In this document: positions 56,115-64,000 of the stretch, piece after piece
How the letters are laid out: the number at the start of each line of letters is the position of its first letter
How positions within the stretch are numbered: the first letter of the stretch is position 1
Assembly (NCBI GenBank): GCA_947446025.1
Contig: CANFEY010000003.1
Span: 62,001-126,000 of the forward strand
DNA: 64,000 bases
Source: Bryobacterales bacterium
GTDB lineage: Bacteria > Acidobacteriota > Terriglobia > Bryobacterales > Bryobacteraceae
Reading direction: 5' to 3'
Program-made: the position numbers and the translations under genes
Notes under the pieces: model-generated
What the model was told of the DNA's origin: nothing
Databases searched by the model: none
What the model saw: only the letters and a program-made list of their open reading frames with translations

Positions 56115-57313
56115 TTCTTCAGTTTCACGATTTCGTCGAAGATTCGATGCGCGATGGCGGATTTGGGTGCTCGCGCCACCGGCACTTCGCCGTTGCGCAT
56201 CACCAGAGTGACTTCGTTTTCATTGGCGTCAAAGCCCGTGCCCGCTTGGGCAACGTTGTTGGCGACGACCATGTCACAGTTCTTGACTTCCAACTTGCGG
56301 CGCGCGTAGTCGACCACGTTTTCCGTTTCGGCGGCGAAGCCGATCAGGAGGCGGTTGCCCTTCCTGCGGCCGCACTCAGCAAGGATGTCCGGCGTGGGAT
56401 CCAGGTCCAGCGTCAGCCGCGTGGATGTCTTCTTGACCTTTTGCTGCGGCACCTCCGCGCGATGATAGTCCGCCACGGCGGCGGACTTCACAATGATGGT
56501 CGACTCATCCAAGCGATCCATCACAGCCTGCCGCATCTCAAGCGCCGTGCGCACGCGGACAACCTCCACGCCCGCGGGTTCGGAAATGGCGACGGGTCCC
56601 GACACCAAAATCACGCGCGCGCCGCGAGCCTTCGCGTCCGCAGCCAACGCATAGCCCATCTTGCCGCTAGAGCGGTTCGTGATATAGCGCACTGGATCAA
56701 GCGGCTCCTGCGTTGGCCCAGCGGTGATCAGCACCGTCTCGCCGTTCAGGTCCTGTTTCACGGGCTCCAACGCGCGCATGACCGCCGCAGCGATCAGCTC
56801 GGGCTCAGGCAAACGACCTGGACCCACCATGCCGCACGCCAGCGGCCCGGAACCCGGCTCCACGATCACATGCCCACGCTCCCGCAAGGTCCGCACATTG
56901 GCCCGCGTAGCCGGATGGTTCCACATGTTGGTGTTCATCGCGGGCGCGACGACAACGGGTCCCGTGAAGGCCAGGTAGGTGGTGCTGAGAAAATCGTCCG
57001 CCAGTCCGTGCGCGAATTTCGCGATTAGATCCGCCGTAGCAGGGGCGACCACCAGCACTTGCGAATCCTGGGCCACGCGGATGTGTTCAATGGCGCTCGA
57101 AAGAGTGTCCTCCGCGCCGCCGGTTGCAAACAGGTTGGTGATGACCTTGTGTCCAGTGAGGGCCGCGAAGGTGAGCGGGCGGACAAACTCCTCCGCCGCG
57201 CGGGTCATGATGACTTGTACCGAATACCCGCGTTCCATGAGCGCGCGGGCAAGCTCCGCTGCCTTGTAAGCAGCGATGCCACCGCCCACGCCCAGTGCAA
57301 CGCGATCGGACAT
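56111..57313 (-). CDS. coaBC: Bifunctional phosphopantothenoylcysteine decarboxylase/synthase
   Basis: 400 residues. The CoaC flavodomain (GGGIAAYKAAELARAL, APAMNTNMWNHPA, catalytic Cys in PLACGMVGPGRL) is followed by the CoaB synthase domain (ITAGPTQEPLDPVRYITNRS, then SGKMGYALA and KKTSTRLTLDLDPTPDIL). These are coenzyme A biosynthesis steps. It lies in its common genomic position next to rpoZ and gmk. Confidence 0.95.
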   Translation of the reverse strand: MSDRVALGVGGGIAAYKAAELARALMERGYSVQVIMTRAAEEFVRPLTFAALTGHKVITNLFATGGAEDTLSSAIEHIRVAQDSQVLVVAPATADLIAKFAHGLADDFLSTTYLAFTGPVVVAPAMNTNMWNHPATRANVRTLRERGHVIVEPGSGPLACGMVGPGRLPEPELIAAAVMRALEPVKQDLNGETVLITAGPTQEPLDPVRYITNRSSGKMGYALAADAKARGARVILVSGPVAISEPAGVEVVRVRTALEMRQAVMDRLDESTIIVKSAAVADYHRAEVPQQKVKKTSTRLTLDLDPTPDILAECGRRKGNRLLIGFAAETENVVDYARRKLEVKNCDMVVANNVAQAGTGFDANENEVTLVMRNGEVPVARAPKSAIAHRIFDEIVKLKK

Positions 57314-57322
57314 GCGGAAGCC

Positions 57323-57568
57323 TTACGCTTCTTCGACGGGCTCGAGGATGTCGCGGTTCAACATCGGGTCGCTGTACTGCACCAACCCGCGGCGGGTTTC
57401 CTCGCAAGCCATCACGGTGGGCTTCTTCGAGGTGCTGGGCAGGAAGCTGCGGGCACCGGCCTGCAACTGGCGCGCGCGCTTGCTCGCGACGATGATGAAG
57501 CGGTACACGCTCATTTCCGGATCGTCCGGAATCACGCTGTGCGAAAGGGGGCGGACGTGTTCTGCCAT
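57323..57568 (-). CDS. rpoZ: RNA polymerase omega subunit
   Basis: 81 residues. The omega core is YRFIIVASKRARQLQAGA with TVMACEETRRGLVQY. Its position between gmk and coaBC matches the widespread gmk-rpoZ-coaBC order. It starts 1 nt after the gmk stop. Confidence 0.92.
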   Translation of the reverse strand: MAEHVRPLSHSVIPDDPEMSVYRFIIVASKRARQLQAGARSFLPSTSKKPTVMACEETRRGLVQYSDPMLNRDILEPVEEA

Positions 57569-57569
57569 A

Positions 57570-58172
57570 TTAAAAGGTCTCCAATATCGGACGGATTTGT
57601 TGCTCCATCCAATGCCGCCGGCTCCGGTTCGCGCTGACGATGGCGGTCAAATTGTCCACCGACGCCTGCACGTCTTTGTTCACCAGCACGTAATCATACT
57701 GCGAGTAATTCCGGATCTCCTCAGCCGCTTCGCTCAAACGCCGCTGGATGACTTCTTCTGAATCCTGCGACCGTGAACGCAAACGCTGTTCCAGCTCCTG
57801 CCGGCTCGGGGGGAGAATAAAAATCGAAACCGCTCCCGGAATACGCTCTTTCAATTGTCGCGCACCCTTCACGTCAATGTCGAGGATCAAATCGACCCCC
57901 TCCGCCGCCGCCCGGTCCAGCTCGCTTTGGTGCGTGCCGTAGAAGTTGCCGAAAACGTCCGCCCATTCGAGGAATTCGTTGCGATCCACGCGGGCCTGAA
58001 ACTGCTCGCGGGAGATGAAGTAGTATTCCTTGCCGTCCACTTCATTGCCGCGCGGCTGGCGCGTGGTGTAAGACACCGAAAAGCGCAGCCGGGTCACCGT
58101 CTGCATAAGCTGTCCGACAAGTGTGGATTTTCCGGAGCCGGAGGGGGCTGAGATGATGAAGACGCTCGGCAT
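57570..58172 (-). CDS. gmk: Guanylate kinase
   Basis: 200 residues: P-loop SAPSGSGKSTL, SVSYTTRQPRGNEVDGKEY (GMP site), DLILDIDVKGARQL, and VLVNKDVQAS. It converts GMP to GDP. Its ATG overlaps the yicC stop by one codon region (TAATG). Confidence 0.95.
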   Translation of the reverse strand: MPSVFIISAPSGSGKSTLVGQLMQTVTRLRFSVSYTTRQPRGNEVDGKEYYFISREQFQARVDRNEFLEWADVFGNFYGTHQSELDRAAAEGVDLILDIDVKGARQLKERIPGAVSIFILPPSRQELEQRLRSRSQDSEEVIQRRLSEAAEEIRNYSQYDYVLVNKDVQASVDNLTAIVSANRSRRHWMEQQIRPILETF

Positions 58173-59074
58173 TATTCGAGATTCAGGCTCTGCTCTCTAA
58201 TCTTCTCGATCGCGGCCTTCGCACCCAGCGCAAGGTCCGTGATCTTCAAGCCGATTTCACCGATGCCGCTGGTCTTTGAAAGGATGGTGTTGGCCTCGCG
58301 ATTCATCTCCTGCAGCAAAAAGTCGAGCTTCTTGCCCACCTCGCCGCCGCTATCCAGCAACTGTCCAAGCTGCCCGGAGTGAATCCGCAGCCGCGCGAGT
58401 TCTTCACCCACGTCGCTGCGGTCAACTAGGATGGCCGCTTCCTGGGCCAGGCGCTGCGGTTCGATCTGCACGCCCTTCAGCAACTCCGCCAGACGTTCAC
58501 TGAGCCGCGCCTGGAACGTGGACACCGCCGTGCCGCGGATCTTCTCGATGGCATCCGCTGCGGCGGCCACCTGGGCGTTGTGGATCTGCATCTCCCGCGC
58601 AATCTCACCGCCTTCGCGGGTGCGGAACGCGTTGAGTTCGGTGAGCGCATCGGCCAGCGCGTCCAGCAACCGCGCCTCTGTTTCCGGCGGCGGTTCGCCT
58701 GAGCCGCTGTCGCCGAACATCCCCGGCAGGCGCAGAGCCGCGTTCAAATCCGGCTGCGATTCCAGACAGTGCCGCGCCGCAGCCTCGCGAAACGCCGCGA
58801 CGTACTCTTCCAGCAGTTCATGATTCACCGATGTGCTGTCGCCATTGCGCGCGAAGTCCGGCAGGTTGATGCGCACGTCCGCGTGCCCGCGCGTGAGCTT
58901 CGCCTTCACTGCGCTGCGAATTGCGTTCTCAAACAGGTCCGCCGACGCGGGCGCGTGAACATGCACGTCGAGACCGCGATGGTTCACGGTCTTGATGCTG
59001 ACGATGAGTTCTTTCTCACCAAGGGGCCGTCGCGCGCGGGCGAAGCCGGTCATGCTGCGTAGGGGGTTTGACAT
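58172..59074 (-). CDS. YicC/YloC-family endoribonuclease
   Basis: 300 residues with the N-terminus SMTGFARARRPLGEKELIVS, KTVNHRGLDVHVHAP, and a C-terminal DUF1732 part (LDFLLQEMNREANTILSKT). The family acts in RNA turnover and commonly precedes gmk. It overlaps the ABC transporter stop by 1 nt. Confidence 0.92.
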   Translation of the reverse strand: MSNPLRSMTGFARARRPLGEKELIVSIKTVNHRGLDVHVHAPASADLFENAIRSAVKAKLTRGHADVRINLPDFARNGDSTSVNHELLEEYVAAFREAAARHCLESQPDLNAALRLPGMFGDSGSGEPPPETEARLLDALADALTELNAFRTREGGEIAREMQIHNAQVAAAADAIEKIRGTAVSTFQARLSERLAELLKGVQIEPQRLAQEAAILVDRSDVGEELARLRIHSGQLGQLLDSGGEVGKKLDFLLQEMNREANTILSKTSGIGEIGLKITDLALGAKAAIEKIREQSLNLE

Positions 59075-60891
59075 CAGGTTTGCGGAGCTTCTAGGAATTG
59101 TAACTCGTAAAGGCGACGGTAAATGCCGCCCTGCGCCAGCAAGTCATCGTGCTTGCCGAACTCCGCGATTTTCCCGCGGTCCAGCACCACAATCTTGTCA
59201 GCCCTCCGCACCGTCGAAAGCCGGTGCGCGATCACGAGGACCGTTCGATGTTCCATCAGCCGCTGGAGCGCTTCCTGCACCAGCCGTTCCGATTCAGTGT
59301 CAAGGTGCGACGTCGCCTCATCCAGAATCAGGATGGGCGCGTCCTTCAGCAGCGCGCGCGCGATCGCGAGCCGTTGGCGCTGCCCCCCGCTGAGCTTGGT
59401 CCCACGCTCACCGATGATGGTGTCGTAACCGTCCGGCATGCGGAGAATGAACTCCTCCGCCAATGAGTCGCGCGCCGCCTGACGAATCTGCTCCGGCGTT
59501 GCGTGCAACCGGCCGTAGCCGATATTCGCAGCTACAGAATCGTTGAATAAGAAAGTATCCTGCGCCACGATGCTGATGTGAGCACGAAGCGAGGCCATCT
59601 TCAGTTCGCGCAAGTCGTGCCCGTCGATCTTAATCGTCCCGCCGGTCACATCGTAGAACCGCGGCACCAAATTCGCCAGTGTAGTCTTGCCCGCGCCGCT
59701 TGAACCTACCAGTGCCACCACCTCGCCGGCCTTCACCGCCAGCGAAATGCCGTCCAGCACAGGGCCTTCGGAAGTCGGATACTGAAACCGCACGTTCTCA
59801 AATTCGATTGACTTTTTGAAGCGCGCCAACGCGACGGCGTGTTCGGACTCTTTCACTTGCGGATCGCCGTCCAGATACTCAAATACTTTCTGCGACGCTC
59901 CCAGGGCCTGTTGAAAGATGTTGTAGATGCCCGTGAGCCGCTTCACCGGCTCATAGAGCATCAGAAGTGCGATGACGAAACCCGTAAAGTCGCCCGCGGT
60001 CATGGAGCCCGCCTTGATCCGCTCGCGCGCGAGCATGAGTAGGACGACGATGGTAACGGACCCGAAGAATTCGATGAGCGGAGACGCAATCGCCTGCTGC
60101 GCCACATAGCGCAAATTGGCGGTGCGTAAACGTTCCGCACGTTCGCGAAAACGGTTGGATTCGATCTCTTCGGCCCCAAACGACTTCACCACTTGATGGC
60201 CGCTCAGCGTTTCCTGTAGCGCCTGATTGAGATCCGCGGCGTTGTCTTGCGCCCCACGCGTGGTCCGTCGCAAACGTTTACCCAGGCGGGCCGTGGGTAC
60301 CAGCACGAAGGGGAGCACGGTGAGACTGAACACCGCCAGTCTCCAGTCCGTCTGCACTACAACGGCCAGCAGAAAGATGCCGGTGAAACTCTGCCGCAAC
60401 AAATCCGCCAAGATGTGAGAGAGCGCCACCTGAATCTTCTCCAGGTCATTCATGATGGAACTCATCACGCGCGCTGTGGAGTTCGCTTCAAAGAAGTGCG
60501 CGTCCTGGTGGACCACTCGGTCAAAGACGTCTTGACGCAAATCCGTGACCGCGGAAAGCCCCACATAATTCACCAGATAGTTCGCGCAATAATCGCACAG
60601 ACCCTTCATGAAGAAGACCGTGAGAATCGCGATGGCGACCATGGTCCACACGTTATGCACGTCGGGTGGCATGAAGGAATCAAGGAAGACCTGGTAATTC
60701 CAGCCGGGAATGGTGAACAGGCGCACCGGCGCGTCCACTGTTTGTGGATTGAGCACGCGATCAATGATGGGCACGATGAGGCGCGCCGTCAGCGCCTGCG
60801 CGGCTCCTACGATCACCATCAAAAAGACTGAAACCAGCAGGGAGCCGATGTAGGGGCGCGAATAATTGATCAACCGCCGCAGTTCACTCAT
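59074..60891 (-). CDS. MsbA-like ABC transporter (TM-ATPase half-transporter)
   Basis: 605 residues from ATG 60891, which forms ATGA with the GT9 gene. Six TM helices (~15-320) precede an ABC domain with Walker A GSSGAGKTTL, Q-loop, signature LSGGQRQRLAIARALL, Walker B ILILDEATSHLD and a switch His (IAHRLST). Next to a heptosyltransferase-type GT9, lipid A-core flipping is the most likely role. Confidence 0.9.
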   Translation of the reverse strand: MSELRRLINYSRPYIGSLLVSVFLMVIVGAAQALTARLIVPIIDRVLNPQTVDAPVRLFTIPGWNYQVFLDSFMPPDVHNVWTMVAIAILTVFFMKGLCDYCANYLVNYVGLSAVTDLRQDVFDRVVHQDAHFFEANSTARVMSSIMNDLEKIQVALSHILADLLRQSFTGIFLLAVVVQTDWRLAVFSLTVLPFVLVPTARLGKRLRRTTRGAQDNAADLNQALQETLSGHQVVKSFGAEEIESNRFRERAERLRTANLRYVAQQAIASPLIEFFGSVTIVVLLMLARERIKAGSMTAGDFTGFVIALLMLYEPVKRLTGIYNIFQQALGASQKVFEYLDGDPQVKESEHAVALARFKKSIEFENVRFQYPTSEGPVLDGISLAVKAGEVVALVGSSGAGKTTLANLVPRFYDVTGGTIKIDGHDLRELKMASLRAHISIVAQDTFLFNDSVAANIGYGRLHATPEQIRQAARDSLAEEFILRMPDGYDTIIGERGTKLSGGQRQRLAIARALLKDAPILILDEATSHLDTESERLVQEALQRLMEHRTVLVIAHRLSTVRRADKIVVLDRGKIAEFGKHDDLLAQGGIYRRLYELQFLEAPQT

Positions 60892-61796
60892 GCGCGCACC
60901 CGTAGCGATTCCGCCGCCGCGGTGACGTCCGCAACAGAAACTCCGGCCATACCTTCGGCCGACGTCAGCACCTGCGCCTCGGTGCGCCACGGAGCCCACG
61001 TCACGGGATTGCTGGGGCCGAATAGCACCACCACGGGCACCCCGAACGCCGCGGCGATGTGCGCGGGCCCGCTGTCATTGCCAATGAAGAGTTGCGCGCC
61101 AGACAGTATTGACTTCACCTCGGAAAGCGGCGCATTGCGATGCACCTCGAACCCGGAGAATGGCGAGACATCGTCCGCCGGACCCGCGAGAAATACTGGC
61201 TTGAGTCCCGCATCTTTGAGATGCCGCGCGACGGCTACAAAACGATCGGCGGCCCATGCTTTCTCCGGGGCGGACGCAAACGCGTGCAGAACGGCGTAGC
61301 TTCCCTCACCAGTGCGCGGAGCCGCCACCAACTTCGCGCGCGGAATTTCCGTTCGCGGCACGCCGAGCCAAAACATAGCGGACGCCAGATGCTCCGCCGT
61401 ATGCACCGGACGTTCCTTGCCCAAAGTCTGCTGCGCCCGAGGAATCCGTTCGTTGTACACGACGCTCCACACATGATGCGCAAAGCCTGCCCGAATCGGC
61501 GCGCGCGACGCAAGCATCAGCCACATGCTGCGCGTCCCTCCGTGAAAGTTCAGCGCCATCTTCGGACGCCACTTCGCAATGGCGGCCAAATCTGGCGGCA
61601 GCAGTGCGGTAACGTCCGGATTGCCCTCAAACGCCCCACCAAACCGGTCCTCCACAACAACGCCGATCTCCAGATCAGGCCGATGCGCCTTCAACAACGC
61701 AATCGCAGGAGTAGTAAGGACGCAGTCCCCGAGCGATCGCAGACGGATCACAACGATCCGCGAACCTTGCGGCAAGCGGTTTAGGGCCGGGTTCAT
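60888..61796 (-). CDS. Glycosyltransferase family 9 (ADP-heptose:LPS heptosyltransferase-like)
   Basis: 302 residues. N-terminal IVVIRLRSLGDCVLTTPAI and C-terminal FIGNDSGPAHIAAAFGVP, VVLFGPSNPVTWAPW are GT9 hallmarks. It probably adds a heptose or similar sugar to LPS core in the cytoplasm. It is coupled to the MsbA-like gene (ATGA). Confidence 0.9.
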   Translation of the reverse strand: MNPALNRLPQGSRIVVIRLRSLGDCVLTTPAIALLKAHRPDLEIGVVVEDRFGGAFEGNPDVTALLPPDLAAIAKWRPKMALNFHGGTRSMWLMLASRAPIRAGFAHHVWSVVYNERIPRAQQTLGKERPVHTAEHLASAMFWLGVPRTEIPRAKLVAAPRTGEGSYAVLHAFASAPEKAWAADRFVAVARHLKDAGLKPVFLAGPADDVSPFSGFEVHRNAPLSEVKSILSGAQLFIGNDSGPAHIAAAFGVPVVVLFGPSNPVTWAPWRTEAQVLTSAEGMAGVSVADVTAAAESLRVRA

Positions 61797-61823
61797 TCTT
61801 GGTGTAACTTACGCTTCGTTGTT

Positions 61824-61994
61824 TTAGTTCTCAATCCGAGCTTCGTCCACAAGCATCACCGGAATCTCGTCGCGGATCGGATACACGCGCTTGCACTCGA
61901 CGCATTTCAACCCGCTGCCGTCCGCCTGCAGGTTCACAGTGGCCTTGCACAGCGGGCAAACCAGTATGTTGAGCAGATCTTGACTGATGGCCAT
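61824..61994 (-). CDS. Trm112-family small zinc-ribbon-like protein
   Basis: 56 residues: MAISQDLLNILVCPLCKATV, CVECKRVYPIRDEIPVML. The two CXXC pairs (C13/C16 and C31/C34) form the zinc ribbon and YPIRDxIPVML is diagnostic of the Trm112/YcaR family. It lies 27 nt upstream of the GT9 gene in the same direction, as seen near LPS genes elsewhere. It is a likely partner or chaperone for an enzyme in the operon. Confidence 0.87.
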   Translation of the reverse strand: MAISQDLLNILVCPLCKATVNLQADGSGLKCVECKRVYPIRDEIPVMLVDEARIEN

Positions 61995-62031
61995 AGGCAC
62001 TAGTGTAGCAAGCGGTGGGGTTTGCGCTGCA

Positions 62032-62823
62032 ATGAAGCACCGGCTAAGCTCATGTGCATGCCAACGTCCTTTAACGTCCTTTTATGCAATGTTGCTGCTC
62101 GCGTCCGCGGCCTCGGCCCAGTGGCTCAGCTACCCCACTGCAGGCGTTCCACGCACCAAGGACGGCAAGCCTGACCTCACCGCGCCCGCTCCCAAAACCG
62201 CGGACGGCAAACCCGACATCGCAGGACTCTGGCAGCCGCCAGGAGGCTACGTCGGTGACATCACGAAGGATCTGAAGCCCGGCGAGGTTTCTTTCCAACC
62301 GTGGGCAGCCGAGCTCTACAAGCATCGCCGCGACACGCTGAGCAAGGAAGATCCCACAGGATGGTGCGTCCCGGGCGGCGTGCCGCGCTCCGACGTGGTC
62401 CCGTATCCGCTCAAGATTTTCTCCATGCCCGGCGTGACACTCATCCTCTATGAAGCCGTGCAGAGCTACCGCCAGATCTTCACCGACGGTCGCGCGCTGC
62501 CCAAGAATCCCAACCCCGCGTGGATGGGATACTCGGTCGGCCGTTGGGAAGGTGACACGTTCGTGGTCGAAAGCTCCGGCTTCAACGACAATGCCTGGCT
62601 CGACAACTTCGGCCATCCCGGCACCGAATCGCTGCACGTCACCGAGCGCTTTCACCGCAAGGACTTCGGCAATATGGATGTCGACATCACCATCGACGAC
62701 CCCAAGGCGTACACCAAGCCGTGGACGGTCCACCTGCCCTTCCGCCTGCTAGCCGACTCAGAACTGCTAGAGTACATCTGCACAGAGAACAACAAGGACC
62801 TGGAGCATCTCGTCGGCAAGTGA
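62032..62823 (+). CDS. Exported protein of the repeated acidobacterial family (paralog C)
   Basis: 263 residues from ATG 62032; a shorter start at 62089 (MLLLASAASAQ) is possible. The core pattern is shared with the pair at 35-36.8 kb: VGRWEGDTFVVESSGFNDN, NAWLDNFGHPGTESLHVTER, IDDPKAYTKPWTVHLPF. The N-terminal repeats GKPDLTAP and GKPDIAGLW are also family features. The function is unknown. Confidence 0.7.
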   Translation: MKHRLSSCACQRPLTSFYAMLLLASAASAQWLSYPTAGVPRTKDGKPDLTAPAPKTADGKPDIAGLWQPPGGYVGDITKDLKPGEVSFQPWAAELYKHRRDTLSKEDPTGWCVPGGVPRSDVVPYPLKIFSMPGVTLILYEAVQSYRQIFTDGRALPKNPNPAWMGYSVGRWEGDTFVVESSGFNDNAWLDNFGHPGTESLHVTERFHRKDFGNMDVDITIDDPKAYTKPWTVHLPFRLLADSELLEYICTENNKDLEHLVGK

Positions 62824-62827
62824 ACCT

Positions 62828-63496
62828 ATGTGGACTGATACCGAACTACAACATGAAGTGGAGAAGGCGATCGGTTGGCGGCTCAGCTCCGGCCTGCGGC
62901 AGATTAGCGTAATGGCCAAAGCGGGTGCTGTCGACCTGGCCGGCCACGTTGACAGCTATTGGGAGAAGTGCGCGGCGGAGAGCGCGGCGTGGTGCGTGGT
63001 TCACGTACATCGCGTGACCAACGGCATCCGCGTGTTGGTTCCCTTCGATAAGCAGCGCACCGATGACGACATCGCGCTGGCCGCGATGGGGATTCTAGAA
63101 TGGAACTGCTTAGTGCCTGCGACTGTGGAAGTGCAAGTGACCGACGCGCTGCTCACCCTCTCCGGCACCGTTGAACGTCATGAGCAACAAGCGGAGGCAG
63201 TGCGAGCGCTGTGTACATTGCGCGCGATCACCGGCATCCGCAACAACGTCGTCATCCAACCCGCGGCGGGCTTGGCAGACGTCAAAGCCACCATTGAAGC
63301 CGCGTTCCGCCGCAGCGCCCTTATCGACAGCGGCCACATCAAAGTCCAAATGGCGCACGGCGCGGTGAACCTGCGCGGCATGGCCCGCTCGCGGGCCGAA
63401 TACGAGGAGGCACTGAGCGCCGCATGGGCCGCTCCGGGCGTTGCAAAGGTGGAGGACCACGTCACCGTCGGTGCTGTAAAGGGTGAACACGGCTAG
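62828..63496 (+). CDS. Protein with three BON domains
   Basis: 222 residues without a signal peptide. Three BON repeats are visible at ~5-70, 77-143 and 149-217, each with the VxLxGxV/M core (VDLAGHVDSY, LTLSGTVERH, VNLRGMARSR) followed by a helix and GVxxV/NxV. BON domains bind phospholipid or ligands; stress-related OsmY has two. It begins 4 nt after paralog C. Confidence 0.85.
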   Translation: MWTDTELQHEVEKAIGWRLSSGLRQISVMAKAGAVDLAGHVDSYWEKCAAESAAWCVVHVHRVTNGIRVLVPFDKQRTDDDIALAAMGILEWNCLVPATVEVQVTDALLTLSGTVERHEQQAEAVRALCTLRAITGIRNNVVIQPAAGLADVKATIEAAFRRSALIDSGHIKVQMAHGAVNLRGMARSRAEYEEALSAAWAAPGVAKVEDHVTVGAVKGEHG

Positions 63497-63566
63497 TGGA
63501 CTGCGCAGCAAGTCTTGTTCCGGAACAGTAAAGGGGAATGGCTCAAATTTCCCCGCCTTTGCGAAA

Positions 63567-63591
63567 TTTCGTGCCTGTACCCGGCACGAAA
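63567..63591. terminator. Perfect 9-bp hairpin between convergent genes
   Basis: TTTCGTGCC (63567-63575) and GGCACGAAA (63583-63591) pair perfectly around a 7-nt loop, just before the reverse-strand stop at 63596 and 71 nt after the BON gene. The stem ends in A/T on both sides, so it could terminate either transcript. Its GTGCCTGTACCC core resembles dispersed palindromes of the GTGCCTGTCCCC kind in other genomes. Confidence 0.55.
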
Positions 63592-63595
63592 GCGT

Positions 63596-64000
63596 CTACT
63601 TCGCTCTGACGTGCTTCTCCAGCATCTTCCGCCGCACTACGCCGCCGTAGACGTTGCCCTGCGAATCCACGCCAACGGCCTCCGCGCCGCTGTGGTCTTC
63701 CGTCGTCGATTCCATGTCTTCAATGAACGCGGTGACCTTGCCGCTCTTCGCACTACCGATGCGGATGCCCTTCTTCCAACCCGGCTCATCTGGACCCCAC
63801 GATTCCGAATCCGCCACATACAGCGTGTCGTCCTTGGTAATGAACAACCCGCTGGGCCGCCCGAACTGGCGCCACTCGTCAAGAAAGCGTCCCTCTTGAT
63901 CCAGAATCTGAATGCGGTTGTTGCCGCGATCCGCCACAAACAAGCGGCCCCGCGAATCGAAGAACAAGCCGTGCGGCCCCATGAACTCGCCCGGATTGCG
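63596..64000 (-). CDS. NHL/six-bladed beta-propeller protein (N-terminus beyond window)
   Basis: The last 134 residues of a larger protein whose start lies past position 64000. NHL-type repeats are visible: GLFFDSRGRLFVADRGNNRI, GRPSGLFITKDDTLYVADS, AVGVDSQGNVYGGVV. These form extracellular or periplasmic propellers. The remainder is outside the window. Confidence 0.8.
   Translation of the reverse strand, partial: RNPGEFMGPHGLFFDSRGRLFVADRGNNRIQILDQEGRFLDEWRQFGRPSGLFITKDDTLYVADSESWGPDEPGWKKGIRIGSAKSGKVTAFIEDMESTTEDHSGAEAVGVDSQGNVYGGVVRRKMLEKHVRAK

Noticed and set aside
55104-56309. A 401-codon forward open frame across tmk, UDG and coaBC
   Set aside because: It spans three well-identified reverse genes and has no recognisable domain.
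1-64000. CRISPR arrays, insertion sequences, prophage or integration sites
   Set aside because: No regularly spaced repeats, transposase, integrase or recombinase motifs were seen on either strand.

Overview
The window is about 64 kb of GC-rich, densely packed bacterial DNA. The best fit is an acidobacterium of the Solibacter/Bryobacter type. The evidence is an exported Ig-repeat protein ending in the TIGR03437 (Solibacter C-terminal) domain, a large Oar-like TonB-dependent receptor with an N-terminal carboxypeptidase-regulatory domain, a Ser/Thr kinase fused to a TolB/WD40-like propeller, three copies of an exported protein family I associate with these genomes, and a PEP-CTERM protein. Genes are tightly packed, often with ATGA/GTGA overlaps, and GTG and TTG starts are common. 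I found no tRNA, rRNA, CRISPR array or transposase.

1-5 kb: the Entner-Doudoroff pair eda-kdgK and a giant exported Ig-repeat protein. 5-19.4 kb: the most striking region. A predicted outer-membrane beta-barrel is followed by a ten-haem c-cytochrome carrying an LVIVD propeller. Opposite to them lies a four-gene, translationally coupled operon: a NuoE-NuoF-like NADH/FMN protein, a NuoG-like Fe-S protein with two cyclic-nucleotide-binding domains plus a four-cluster ferredoxin domain, a two-haem membrane cytochrome b, and a membrane-anchored decahaem cytochrome. A pentahaem cytochrome and a tandem GlcG/HbpS protein diverge from it. My reading is a cyclic-nucleotide-gated route from NADH across both membranes (or the reverse), with about 25 c-type haems.

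19.4-31.4 kb: an Oar-like receptor; a 1,505-residue CHASE2-adenylate cyclase-caspase-TPR fusion; a TetR regulator; a frameshifted MOSC gene and an AhpD-like gene; and an NDH-2 NADH dehydrogenase with a C-terminal cyclic-nucleotide-binding domain, coupled to a metallo-beta-lactamase-fold hydrolase. So one cyclase and two cNMP-binding NADH-linked redox proteins lie within 18 kb.

31.4-40.2 kb: an SxtJ-DUF5989-carbamoyltransferase-SGNH modification cassette whose carbamoyltransferase is broken; a MetE-like gene with two exported paralogs; an unknown exported protein; and a BrnT/BrnA toxin-antitoxin pair next to a nonsense-mutated XRE antitoxin. 40.2-54.8 kb: a PQQ dehydrogenase, receptor-type Ser/Thr kinase, folC, clpP, a GGDEF response regulator, msrQ/msrP, three small unknown genes, a rhomboid protease, a kinase relic, an SDR, a split chromate transporter, and a PEP-CTERM propeller gene with an in-frame stop. 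54.8-62 kb: a housekeeping operon (trm112-like, GT9, msbA-like, yicC, gmk, rpoZ, coaBC, UDG, tmk). 62-64 kb: a third exported paralog, a three-BON-domain protein and a partial NHL propeller.

Two further themes cut across the window. A REP-like palindromic repeat occurs at three sites, twice as a head-to-head pair; one pair lies inside the cytochrome reading frame. Five genes between 27.7 and 54.8 kb carry frameshifts, nonsense codons or internal deletions; these are either true decay or consensus errors.
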